Shown one piece after another: positions 31,080 to 39,697 of a stretch of DNA of 64,000 bases (its first letter is position 1; each line of letters starts with the position of its first letter). The DNA lies in contig NZ_RFFL01000010.1 of NCBI RefSeq assembly GCF_003696285.1, positions 1 through 64,000 on the forward strand, in the 5' to 3' direction. Origin of the DNA: Stutzerimonas nitrititolerans. Lineage in GTDB: Bacteria; Pseudomonadota; Gammaproteobacteria; Pseudomonadales; Pseudomonadaceae. The translations under genes were made by a program, and so were the position numbers. The notes below the pieces were generated by a model, which did not search any database, was not told where the DNA came from, and saw nothing but the letters and a program-made list of their open reading frames with translations.

Positions 31080-32198
31080 CTAATGCTTCGGCTGGCCGAG
31101 CGGGAACTGCTGCAGGTCGGTGGGGGTGGCGTCACGCACGCCGGTGAAGGCCTGGTCGATCAGTCGGGAAACCTGGCGGGCCGATGCATTCCAGCAGTAG
31201 CGCTTCACGTTCGCCTTGCCGCGCCGGCGCAGGTCCTGGCGTAAGGCTTCATCCCGCAGGACCCGCTGCATGCAGGCAGTGATGTCGGTCACCTGCAGCG
31301 GGTCGAAATACAGTGCGCTGTCGCCCAGAACCTCCGGGATGGAGGCCGCGCGCGCAGCAATGACCGGGCAGCCACAGGCCTGCGCCTCGAGCGGGGGAAT
31401 GCCGAACCCCTCGTAGACGGACGGAAACACGAAGGCCGTGGCCCCCTGATAGGCCTCTACCAGCTCTTCGTCGGTGAGCCTGCCGAGCATTCGTATGCGC
31501 CGGTTGCCGGCCGCGTCGTGCAGGCTGCCGGAGAAGATCCGGCTGGAATCGCCGATGATGCGCAGCTCCACCTCATCGAGCCCTTCGAGCCTGAGAAACG
31601 CCGCGATCATCCGCGCGAAGTTCTTGTGCGCGCTGGGCGACGACACGGCCAGCAGATACGGCGCCGAACCGCGAGGGCACTGCTCGGCGCAGAAGGGCTG
31701 GAAGCGTGCATCCACGGCATTGGGAATCACGCATATATGGCGTGCTGGATAGCCGTAGAAGCGAGCTATTTCGTTCCGGGAGAATTCGCTCACGGTGATC
31801 AGGGCCTTGATTCGTTTGAGCAGTAGCGGGGTCAGGCTGCGATAGACGGCTCGGAATACGCGCGAGTAGCTGTCCGGGTGCCTGACGTAGGTGATGTCAT
31901 GATGGGTCGCGATCTGGTTGTGGTAGGCCAGCGGCGCGGTGTTGCACAGCGATACCAGGGGCGGGCTGCCCTGCTTGGCGAGCCACAGGGGCAGATCCAG
32001 CTGCTCCCATAGGTGCCCGCAGTGCCGGCCGATGCGGCGTACGTTGAGTTGTTCGGCGCTTCGGTGCAGACGTATGTCGTGTGGCGCAACGAAGACCAGG
32101 TCATCGCGCAGGTTTCCGAGCTCCAGACAGATCTGTTCAGCGAAGCGCTGTACGCCACGTATTTCCTGGGTCAGGAAGCGAGCGTTGATCACAATCAT
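31080..32198 (-). CDS. Glycosyltransferase family 4 (family 1-like)
   Basis: A 372-residue GT-B enzyme starting MIVINARFLTQEIRGVQRFA, with the acceptor-side GGVQR-like loop. FVFPSVYEGFGIPPLEAQAC carries the E-x7-E donor motif, followed by GCPVIAARAASIPEVLGDSA. The related WbaZ/MtfB-type enzymes add mannose or rhamnose, but specificity is not predictable here. AGGAA is 6 nt before the ATG at 32198. Its first 62 bp overlap the end of the glycoside hydrolase frame. Confidence 0.9.
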   Translation of the reverse strand: MIVINARFLTQEIRGVQRFAEQICLELGNLRDDLVFVAPHDIRLHRSAEQLNVRRIGRHCGHLWEQLDLPLWLAKQGSPPLVSLCNTAPLAYHNQIATHHDITYVRHPDSYSRVFRAVYRSLTPLLLKRIKALITVSEFSRNEIARFYGYPARHICVIPNAVDARFQPFCAEQCPRGSAPYLLAVSSPSAHKNFARMIAAFLRLEGLDEVELRIIGDSSRIFSGSLHDAAGNRRIRMLGRLTDEELVEAYQGATAFVFPSVYEGFGIPPLEAQACGCPVIAARAASIPEVLGDSALYFDPLQVTDITACMQRVLRDEALRQDLRRRGKANVKRYCWNASARQVSRLIDQAFTGVRDATPTDLQQFPLGQPKH

Positions 32199-33567
32199 CC
32201 GAAATTCCTCTTTTCGAAGCGCTGTTCTCGAAACGACAGCCATTGTCAGGCGTGGAGCGAGCTGGAGCGGACTTGCCGAGGCTGATGATCTTCGGAAAGC
32301 CGTCGAGCGTGATTCTCGTGGTGCAGGTGCTGGTCGTGCTTGCGCAGGTCCAGGAGGTGGCGGCCCTGGTCCGGCCCCTTTCCGGCTGGGCGGTATCGAT
32401 CAGCTCCAGCTGGCCTGGCATCGAACCGGTGGATTCGATGCTGACCGAGCGCGACTTGCCGGTGCTCCAGGCAACCAGCAGCTGCTCTTCCGCGTTACCG
32501 AAGCGCAGCAGGATGACGTCCTTCGCCGCGCTGTCGGCCGTGCCGAGGAACGGGTAGTTCTGGATGATCGGGCTGATCGCCTTCAGCACCCGATACGCCG
32601 GCTTGAGGGAATAGTCCTGTCGGAGCAGGCCGAAGTTGTGCTCGCGCTCGCGTTTGTCCGTGCCGTCGTTGCGGAAGTCGTACCACCAGTAGCCCCGCAC
32701 GTTGAGTATCGTTCTGACGAGGAAGAAGCTGCGCGCCAGATAGGCGGCCTGAAGGTCTTCGTCGATGCCGCAGCTGCCCTGGTGGGCCGGCCAGCTCATT
32801 TCCGTGAGGTACAGCGGCACCGGCTCGCCGGCGATGCGCGACAGTTCGAGATTGACCTCGGTCAGCCACTCGATCCAGGCCTCCGGCGTGTTCTGGCCAC
32901 GACCGCGGCAGTGAACGTAAGGATGCAGCGAGAGACCGTCGATCGATTGCATGATGCCGGCCTTGAGCAGGCGCTGGGCGAAACCGGATTCGATTCCCTT
33001 GGTGGTTACCGCACCGGCGAGCACCGTTGCGTGCGGATCGTGCTGGCGGATGATGCCCGCCGCATCGGTGATCAGCCGGACGTAGTCCTCGGTGAACCGT
33101 GGATCGTGTGGGTTCTCGACATCCCACTCGTTCCAGACCTCGTAATGCGTGACGCGACCCCGGAACTGCTGCGCGACGAATGCGACGTAACGGTTGAACG
33201 CGGCGCGAACCGGCTCGCTGCGAGGCTTCTCCCCGCCGCCGTGAAAGTGGTTGCCATAGCCCAGGATGAACAGGTTGCCGAGCTGGTGCGCCTGCGCATC
33301 CGCAAGGTAAGGGTGCCAGTGGGGTTCGACCCTGAGCTGATCGCGCTTGCGCTCCAGAAAGGCCCAGTGCGCATCGGTTCGTACCGATTCGACACCCGCC
33401 TCGCGCAGCAGCTGGTTGCCTTGGCCACGACTGTCGGACAGATGCAGGTCATGGGAGCAGACGCCGATGATGAAGGAATCTTTTGCCTGCTGTGCCGGTG
33501 CTTGCAAGGCCAGGCCGGATAGGGCAGCGGTCAGTGCCAGGCGGTGCAGGTAAGTGCGACGGGTCAT
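32137..33567 (-). CDS. Exported glycoside hydrolase (PslG-like, GH39/GH5 clan A)
   Basis: A 476-residue predicted periplasmic hydrolase. The signal peptide is MTRRTYLHRLALTAALSGLA, continuing LQAPA. A TIM-barrel domain has the acid/base Glu in THYEVWNEWDVENP (near residue 146) and the nucleophile Glu in LYLTEMSWPAH (near 254), the clan-A pattern. Such enzymes (PslG) trim or release polysaccharide chains during export. The last roughly 45 residues, after ITLDGFPKIISL, look unlike the family and overlap the next gene by 62 bp, so the true end may be shorter in another strain. The start overlaps the Wzy stop by 4 bp. Confidence 0.85.
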   Translation of the reverse strand: MTRRTYLHRLALTAALSGLALQAPAQQAKDSFIIGVCSHDLHLSDSRGQGNQLLREAGVESVRTDAHWAFLERKRDQLRVEPHWHPYLADAQAHQLGNLFILGYGNHFHGGGEKPRSEPVRAAFNRYVAFVAQQFRGRVTHYEVWNEWDVENPHDPRFTEDYVRLITDAAGIIRQHDPHATVLAGAVTTKGIESGFAQRLLKAGIMQSIDGLSLHPYVHCRGRGQNTPEAWIEWLTEVNLELSRIAGEPVPLYLTEMSWPAHQGSCGIDEDLQAAYLARSFFLVRTILNVRGYWWYDFRNDGTDKREREHNFGLLRQDYSLKPAYRVLKAISPIIQNYPFLGTADSAAKDVILLRFGNAEEQLLVAWSTGKSRSVSIESTGSMPGQLELIDTAQPERGRTRAATSWTCASTTSTCTTRITLDGFPKIISLGKSAPARSTPDNGCRFENSASKRGISDDCDQRSLPDPGNTWRTALR

Positions 33568-34901
33568 GGCAACGCGTCCCTGGGCAGCTGTGCATGCGGT
33601 TCGACGCCGCGATGCGGGGGTGGAGTTTCGATTCGGCTGTACGGCCTCTGGCGCGGGAGATCCCGCGGCATAAGGACATGGGCGATGGCCATGCCGAGAA
33701 ACAGGGTGGCCGTGGGTACTTCCAGTACATCGGTGGCCCAGCCGATCAGGCAGGTACAGAAGACGATGCCCAGCAACGCGTCGCGGATGCGCGGCCCGCG
33801 ATCATGCAGGCGCAGCAGCAACGGAAACAGCAGCAGATACAGCCGCACGCCGAACACACCGAGCATGCCCCAGAGGTACAGCGCCGTGTTGTCGGCGATG
33901 GCCAGCAGTTCCAGCCAGGCCAGGGGAAAGGCCGCGGCACTGCTGCCAACCGCACCGAAGCCGGCACCCCACCAGCCCCATCCTTCGTTGGCGATGACCT
34001 CGATGAAGTTCGGCCAGCTATGGATCAGGCGGTCGTTGAAGGAGGCGAACATGCTGGCGCTGTAGGCCTCGCTCTGGGGAATGTTGAGCAGCAGGCTGGC
34101 AATCGGCAGCGCCATTCCGGTCAGTACCGCGATGGCAAACGCGGTGGCGCTGGGCAGGCGATAGCCTGCGAGAAACAGCATCATCAAGGTCAGCAGATAG
34201 GCCGCGGCGGTGGACTTGTTGGTGGTGAGGAAGATCGCGCCGAAGGCCAGCGGGTAGAGCATCATCCGCAGCAGCCGGGACCGCAGGAAGGCGGCGAGGA
34301 ACAGGCTGTACAGGGCGATCATCACGGCCAGGTTGGTCGACATCCGGGCAAATCCGGCAAGACGGTCGGTGCTGCCGAAGGCCCAGGATTTGTTCGCGGT
34401 GATCTCGACATCGCCCATCATGTAGCTGTATCCCTTCCAGGGCACGCTGGTGAGCATGTCCAGTGCGATGCCGGCCAGCGAGGCGATCAGGCACAGGCCG
34501 ATCACCCAGCACAGCAGGCCGGCCCGGCGCTCCAGATAGCTGCCGCAGAACAGCCCGAACAGCAGGGGCAGGTAGATGAACACGCTGAAGCCGATGTTGC
34601 GCAGCGTGGCGCCGTGAAGCAGCGCCAGCAGGCTCGAAACCAGCAGGGCGAACAGCACCAGCCATACCCCAGGTTTGCTGCGTGCGCCCGGCAGTTCCAG
34701 CGCCACCGCCGCGAGGCAGGCCAGCTTCGGCAGGTAGAGCAGGGCGGACACGCCAGCCATGTCCAGGTAAAAACGCAGCGCCCCGGCGAAGGTTTCGCTG
34801 ATCAGCAGCGAGGCTGCGATCAACGTCAGCACCGTGGGTTTATCGATCGCCAGCAGGCTCGGCCTGGGGTGCGTAATGCTCAGCGAACTCGGGTTCATCA
34901 T
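33564..34901 (-). CDS. O-antigen/exopolysaccharide polymerase (Wzy/WaaL-like)
   Basis: An inner-membrane protein of 445 residues with about eleven or twelve hydrophobic helices and a large periplasmic loop between residues of roughly 290-340 (NDRLIHSWPNFIEVIANEGW, then GWWGAGFGAVG). This layout is that of Wzy polymerases and O-antigen ligases. In a locus with Wzx and Wzc, polymerase is the likely role. GGAG fits the ATG at 34901 (MMNPSSLSITHP). The first 62 bp overlap the end of the upstream glycosyltransferase gene. Confidence 0.8.
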   Translation of the reverse strand: MMNPSSLSITHPRPSLLAIDKPTVLTLIAASLLISETFAGALRFYLDMAGVSALLYLPKLACLAAVALELPGARSKPGVWLVLFALLVSSLLALLHGATLRNIGFSVFIYLPLLFGLFCGSYLERRAGLLCWVIGLCLIASLAGIALDMLTSVPWKGYSYMMGDVEITANKSWAFGSTDRLAGFARMSTNLAVMIALYSLFLAAFLRSRLLRMMLYPLAFGAIFLTTNKSTAAAYLLTLMMLFLAGYRLPSATAFAIAVLTGMALPIASLLLNIPQSEAYSASMFASFNDRLIHSWPNFIEVIANEGWGWWGAGFGAVGSSAAAFPLAWLELLAIADNTALYLWGMLGVFGVRLYLLLFPLLLRLHDRGPRIRDALLGIVFCTCLIGWATDVLEVPTATLFLGMAIAHVLMPRDLPRQRPYSRIETPPPHRGVEPHAQLPRDALP

Positions 34902-36093
34902 AGGCTCTCCGGCCGTGCAGCGTGGCATGCAGGATCGACTGGTACTGATCGAGCATCCGTTCCGTATTCAAGAAAGGCGCAACGCTGGCGCGCGCCTGCC
35001 GCGACAGGTGTTGGCGCAGGCCGCTGTCCAGGTAAAGCCGGAGCATCGCCCTGCCGAGCGAGTCGGGATCGTTCGGCGAGCAGATCAGCCCGTTGAGGTT
35101 GTCCTGGATGATTTCCGGCAGGCCGCCCATGTCCGTGGCGATGACCGGCAGGTGTCGGGCGCAGGCTTCAACGGCGACCAGCCCGAAGGGTTCGTCCCAT
35201 AGCGAAGGCACCACCAGCACGTCGATGTTGCGCATGAAGACTTCGGCGTCCTGGTAGCCGACCAGGCGGACCTTGGCCGGATCTACCATGGCATTGAGCT
35301 GCGCTTCGTAATCCAGCTTGCCGCGCCCGGCGATTTCCAGCGTGGCGTTGATCGACAGCGCCTGAAACTGCCTGATCAGCCAGGCCACGCCCTTGTTTTC
35401 CGAAAGCGTGCCGATGTAGCCGTAGCGCAACAGACCGCTGTGATGCTGGCGCGGTGCGGCCTCGGATGCTGTCGTGGCGTTGTGCACCAGGTGGCGGCTG
35501 GCCTGGCCGAAATAGCCGTGGCCGGACACCTTGTCCAGAATGAAGCGGCTGACGCCGATCACCGCGGCGACCTGCGCCGAGGCCGCCGCGTGGCGCTGAC
35601 GAAAGGCCGAACACAGGCCGCATTGGCGTTCGCAGCTACGGCCCTTGTCGAACATGGTGTCCTTGGGGCACAGCAGATAGAGGTCGTGCAGGACCTGAAC
35701 GATGGGGATTCCGGTGGCACTGATCTCGTCCCAGGCCGATATCGACCATCCGGTCAGGTTGTTGCAGAGGACCACGTCGGGCCGTTCGCGGGCGATCACC
35801 TCGCGCACATGCTGGCGCATGCGGCGGTTGTAACGGTCGCGGTAGTGCCAGCCCAGGCGCAGCAACGGGTTTGCCCGGGCTTGGGTATAGTGCCAGTAGA
35901 AGTTGTACAGGCCGGCGCGATAGATCCTTACGCCGTTGTGCACCTCTTCGTGCAGCCCGGTTTCAGGGCCTGTGACAAGTACCGTCACGTCGCAGCCGCG
36001 GTCCTGAAGACCTTCGGCCAACTGGCGCACGACGATTTCCGCGCCACCGCCCACATGGGGCACATACAGGCTGTGTAGAAGCAGGATCTTCAT
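34840..36093 (-). CDS. Glycosyltransferase family 4
   Basis: A 417-residue GT-B enzyme. The start MKILLLHSLYVPHVGGGAEI has the glycine-rich acceptor loop. The C-terminal domain has RYGYIGTLSENKGVAWLIRQ, and VPSLWDEPFGLVAVEACARH with the E-x7-E donor motif. An inserted cysteine cluster (CPKDTMFDKGRSCERQCGLC) is seen in a subset of these transferases and may bind metal. It follows rfaH by 9 bp. Donor and linkage are unknown. Confidence 0.9.
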   Translation of the reverse strand: MKILLLHSLYVPHVGGGAEIVVRQLAEGLQDRGCDVTVLVTGPETGLHEEVHNGVRIYRAGLYNFYWHYTQARANPLLRLGWHYRDRYNRRMRQHVREVIARERPDVVLCNNLTGWSISAWDEISATGIPIVQVLHDLYLLCPKDTMFDKGRSCERQCGLCSAFRQRHAAASAQVAAVIGVSRFILDKVSGHGYFGQASRHLVHNATTASEAAPRQHHSGLLRYGYIGTLSENKGVAWLIRQFQALSINATLEIAGRGKLDYEAQLNAMVDPAKVRLVGYQDAEVFMRNIDVLVVPSLWDEPFGLVAVEACARHLPVIATDMGGLPEIIQDNLNGLICSPNDPDSLGRAMLRLYLDSGLRQHLSRQARASVAPFLNTERMLDQYQSILHATLHGRRAYDEPEFAEHYAPQAEPAGDR

Positions 36094-36102
36094 GATCGAA
36101 CC

Positions 36103-36615
36103 TCACTCGATGCGGCAGCCCATGACGAGCTCCGGTTGTGCGCAGAGGCTGAGGAACTGCGTCGGCACGCGCACTTTCTGCTCGCGTTGCAGGAGGTTCA
36201 GCAATATCACCGAGCGTTCTTCGCCATCGGCGCTGACGAAGATCGCTTCCAGCTCCCGGAAGCTGCCGCCATGAAGTTGCACGCGCTCGCCGGGCTGGAA
36301 TCTCGGTTTCTCGGCCGGGGCCGCGAGGCGCTCGCGCAATTGCTCGATCAGTTCGTCCCGGACCGGTGTCGGCTCGCCGCCGAACGAGATCACCCGAGCC
36401 ACGCCGCGGGTCGAGCGGATGGGGTACCAGTTGTCCAGCTGTCGATCGAGGCGTATGAAGAGGTAGCCGGGAAACAGCGGCTCCTCGGTTTTGCCGTGCT
36501 TCTGCGGTCGGTAGCACTCGAAATGCTGCCGCCGCAGGTTCTCTTCGGCGCGGGCTTCCTGGCGTGGTTTTGTCTGGATCAGGTACCAGCGTGGACTGCT
36601 GATTGGCGCTGCCAT
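36103..36615 (-). CDS. rfaH: Transcription antiterminator RfaH (NusG paralogue)
   Basis: A 170-residue protein. The N-terminal NGN domain (RWYLIQTKPRQEARAEENLR; PLFPGYLFIRLD) binds the RNA polymerase clamp. The C-terminal KOW-type domain (FQPGERVQLHGGSFRELEAI) follows. RfaH is recruited at ops sites in the nontemplate strand and prevents Rho-dependent and intrinsic termination in long surface-sugar operons, also coupling ribosomes. It sits inside the exopolysaccharide operon between wbqC and a glycosyltransferase gene, and an ops-like site lies in the leader at 44352-44363. The short length and HFECYRPQ context separate it from general NusG. Confidence 0.9.
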   Translation of the reverse strand: MAAPISSPRWYLIQTKPRQEARAEENLRRQHFECYRPQKHGKTEEPLFPGYLFIRLDRQLDNWYPIRSTRGVARVISFGGEPTPVRDELIEQLRERLAAPAEKPRFQPGERVQLHGGSFRELEAIFVSADGEERSVILLNLLQREQKVRVPTQFLSLCAQPELVMGCRIE

Positions 36616-36667
36616 GTGAACGACCTTCCATAGAGTAAGTGGCTGATGTCCGTACTTCGGTCAGGTT

Positions 36668-37408
36668 TCATGCCCGCTGCAGCGCGGGCTGTTCGATCCC
36701 CTCGACGAGAGAAAACCTTTTCAGCAAGGCCTGTACCTCGCTTGGGCTGTTGAACATCAGCACGTCGATGATCGACAGCGAAGGGACGAAGGGTTGGTTG
36801 AACTGCGGGTAGCTCAGTTCGTCCATGCGCAGAAAACGCAATGCCAGGCCATGCGCGCGGAAGAGGGCGGGGCAATACAGCGCCAGGCCGCCGATGGGGT
36901 TGATGTAGAGGTCCGCATCCAGTTTTTTTGCGATGCTGATGACCCGTTCCTGTTTGTCCATGCGGGCCGGCAAGCCCAGTTCCGAGCCGATCCGGAAAGG
37001 GGTCGTTATCTGCAGATGGGCGCAGATGCAGCGGATGGCGTATTCGGTGAATTTCGCCAGGTTCCGCTCGGGGTTCGCCAGGATCTGGCGAATCATCGCC
37101 ATGGTTTGCTCAAAGTGCGGGGCGCGGGCGTAGGCGAGCTCGAGCGTTCTAAGCAGTCTCTGGAATTCCTTTGGGGTGTCGTCGCAGAGCCAGCGCTGGT
37201 TGATCGAGTCCTGTTGCTCACCTTTGCGCAGGGGGAAGGTGAGCAGTTTCGGTTGCCCGTTCACCAGCACGCGGTTGCGGTTGATCCACGAGGCCTTGAC
37301 GTACTGCAGGTCGTCGCCCAGCACGAAGGCGTCGCTGTGGGCGATCAGCTGAAAGTAGCCAAGGTAGGGGAACAGATAGGGTTGCATCATCGAAACGGTT
37401 CTGAGCAC
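36668..37408 (-). CDS. WbqC family protein
   Basis: A 246-residue protein with the family start MMQPYLFPYLGYFQLIAHSD and DLQYVKASWINRNRV. WbqC proteins occur in O-antigen and exopolysaccharide loci, often next to a sugar aminotransferase, and are thought to take part in making acylated amino sugars, though the reaction is not settled. A GTG at 37408 with GAGGG upstream gives VLRTVS before the conserved MMQPY. ATG inside MMQPY is the alternative. It lies between wzc and rfaH. Confidence 0.85.
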   Translation of the reverse strand: MLRTVSMMQPYLFPYLGYFQLIAHSDAFVLGDDLQYVKASWINRNRVLVNGQPKLLTFPLRKGEQQDSINQRWLCDDTPKEFQRLLRTLELAYARAPHFEQTMAMIRQILANPERNLAKFTEYAIRCICAHLQITTPFRIGSELGLPARMDKQERVISIAKKLDADLYINPIGGLALYCPALFRAHGLALRFLRMDELSYPQFNQPFVPSLSIIDVLMFNSPSEVQALLKRFSLVEGIEQPALQRA

Positions 37409-37427
37409 GGCGTTTCCCTCGCATGTG

Positions 37428-39638
37428 TCAGGCTTTCTGAGCGTAGCTGTAATAGCCGTAAGCGCCGGTTTCATATGCCGTGCTCGAGGCCCTGCGCTTG
37501 ACGCCATTGAGGATGGCGCCCTTGAGCAGCACGCCGTTCTGCGCCAGGCGCCGCTTCGACGCCTCGATCTGGCTGGCCGTGCTCAACCCGTAGCGGGCAA
37601 CCAGCAGGCAGGTGCCCGCCTGTTGCGCGACCAGCACGGCATCGGTTACGGCCAGCACCGGTGGTGTATCGATGATGATGAAGTCGTAATCGCGCTCCGC
37701 TTCCTTGAGCAGCTTGGCGAAGTTGTCGTGCATCAGCAGCTCGGAGGGGTTTGGCGCCGAGCAGCCGCTGGCGACGAAATGCAGGTTGGCCAGCCCGGTC
37801 TTGTTGATGATCGCCCCGAGACGCAGGCCGCTGGCCAGCGCATCTGACAGGCCGTTGCGTGGCTCTACGCCGAAGACGCCGGCGAGATAGCCACGGCGCA
37901 TGTCGGCGTCGATGAGCAGTACACGCTGCCCCGCCTGGGCGATGACTGCGGCCAGATTGCTCGAAACGAAGGACTTGCCCACCGAGGGCGTCGGGCTGGT
38001 GATGACCAGCACCGGGTTGCGTGCCTCAAGCATGGCGAACTTGAGGCTGGTACGCAGGCTGCGCAGGGATTCGATGGCCAGCTCTGCCGGGTTGGTGCCG
38101 GCCAGCAGCTTGAGCTTTCCGTCGCGCACCTTTCGCACCCGGTGCAGAGGCTCCTGTTTCGTTGAAAAAGGCAGCGCGGCATACACCGGGACGCCCAGAT
38201 GCTCGATCATCTCCGGGCTTTCGATGCCGCGATAGAACACCTGGCGCAGCAGTATCACCACCGCCGAAGCCAGCAGGCCGAGAAAGATCGCGACCAGCAC
38301 CACCAGCGGCTTGATCGGTTTGGCCGGCTTTTCCACCACGGCGTAGGCGCTGTCGATGATGCGCACGTTGCCAATGGTGCCGGCGCGCAGGATGTCCTGT
38401 TCCTGCGCCTTGTCCAGCAACAGGGTGTAGGTGCGGGTGGTGACCTGCATGTCACGGTTCAGGCGCAACAGTTCCTGCTGGGTCATCGGCAGCGCATCGA
38501 TCTTGCCCATCAGCTTGTTCTTCTGCGCCTCCAGCTGACCGATCTTTTTCACCAGGGTCTGATACGTCGGGTGTTCGGGGGTGTAGAGCTGGTTGTATTC
38601 GGTGCGCTTGAGGTTGTGTTCGGAGATCTGTGCTTCCAGCGCGACGATCTGGTCCAGCACGCCCTTGGTCTCGATGCTGATGTCGACCGACTGGGCGCTG
38701 GTCTGATAGTCGTTGAGGGCCGCTTCGGCCTTTTCCAGCTGCTTGCGCACCAGCGGCACCTGCGATCGCAGGAACTCCAGGCGCTGTGCGGCCTCGGCGG
38801 AGCTGCGTTCGATGTTCTGGCGCACGTACAGGCGACTGATCTGGTCCAGTACGTGGTTGGCCTTCTCGGGGTCCGGGTCCTCGAGGGTGAGGTAGATGAT
38901 CCCCGAGTCCTTGCCGGCTTCGCCCACCTTGAGGCGCTTCTGGTAATCCAGTGCGGTGGTCTGCGGCCGGCTGCGCACCAGCGCGAACTCGGTGCCGGGA
39001 CGCGCCTTGAGTTCGGCGATCTGTACCTGGAAGCCCTGATGCTGCACGGTCTCGTTGACCTTGCCGGTCAGCAGCAGCTGCTCGTCGGAGTCATACAGGC
39101 TGAATGCGCCTGCGCTACCGGCGCGCAGCACCAGCTTTTCTCCCAGGTAGGCTTCGGGAACGTCCAGCTGAAACACATCCAGTTTTTCCCCGCCCCAGGC
39201 GTAGCTGCTCAACCCGAGCAGTGGCGCGGCGAGCTCGCCGTCCTTTGCCGGATCGTGCAGGCGCGCCATGAAGCCGCCGATGAGCGGAAAGTGCTTCGGC
39301 TGGGTGGTGATGTAGAGCTTCAGGGCATCGACGGTGCGCCCCAGCACCGAGCGCGACTTGAGCAGTTCGATCTCGGTCACCGCCTGGGACACCGAGTTCG
39401 GCCTGGGAATGGCTTCCGGGACGCCGGTAATGCCGGCTTTCTTCGGCTCTATCTGGATCATCGCGCTCGCGCGGTAGACGGGCGTGGCGACGATCGCATA
39501 GGCAACGCCGAGCAGGGCGAAGAGGGTGGTAATGGTGAAAATCAGTGCCTTGTGATCGAACGCCACGCGCAGAATACGCGCCAGGTCGATGCGATTGTCT
39601 CCATCGTATTCCAGTGACGAGCGGGCCATTGCGGTCAT
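37428..39638 (-). CDS. wzc: Wzc-type polysaccharide co-polymerase / tyrosine autokinase
   Basis: A 736-residue inner-membrane protein. The Wzz-type chain-length domain begins near residue 15, with two membrane helices (LIFTITTLFALLGVAYAIVA; LVVLVAIFLGLLASAVVILL) flanking a long periplasmic coiled coil. The cytoplasmic BY-kinase domain has Walker A SPTPSVGKSF (about 553), A' LLIDADMRRG (about 577) and B DFIIIDTPPV (about 652). The C-terminal tyrosine cluster is YETGAYGYYSYAQKA. It controls polymer length and export together with Wzy and an outer-membrane Wza, which is not in the window. AGGA supports the ATG at 39638. Confidence 0.93.
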   Translation of the reverse strand: MTAMARSSLEYDGDNRIDLARILRVAFDHKALIFTITTLFALLGVAYAIVATPVYRASAMIQIEPKKAGITGVPEAIPRPNSVSQAVTEIELLKSRSVLGRTVDALKLYITTQPKHFPLIGGFMARLHDPAKDGELAAPLLGLSSYAWGGEKLDVFQLDVPEAYLGEKLVLRAGSAGAFSLYDSDEQLLLTGKVNETVQHQGFQVQIAELKARPGTEFALVRSRPQTTALDYQKRLKVGEAGKDSGIIYLTLEDPDPEKANHVLDQISRLYVRQNIERSSAEAAQRLEFLRSQVPLVRKQLEKAEAALNDYQTSAQSVDISIETKGVLDQIVALEAQISEHNLKRTEYNQLYTPEHPTYQTLVKKIGQLEAQKNKLMGKIDALPMTQQELLRLNRDMQVTTRTYTLLLDKAQEQDILRAGTIGNVRIIDSAYAVVEKPAKPIKPLVVLVAIFLGLLASAVVILLRQVFYRGIESPEMIEHLGVPVYAALPFSTKQEPLHRVRKVRDGKLKLLAGTNPAELAIESLRSLRTSLKFAMLEARNPVLVITSPTPSVGKSFVSSNLAAVIAQAGQRVLLIDADMRRGYLAGVFGVEPRNGLSDALASGLRLGAIINKTGLANLHFVASGCSAPNPSELLMHDNFAKLLKEAERDYDFIIIDTPPVLAVTDAVLVAQQAGTCLLVARYGLSTASQIEASKRRLAQNGVLLKGAILNGVKRRASSTAYETGAYGYYSYAQKA

Positions 39639-39697
39639 TGCGGATCCTTCCTTGCTTATGTGCGCCACAGGTGCGGCAGTCGACAACTACGTGCTGG

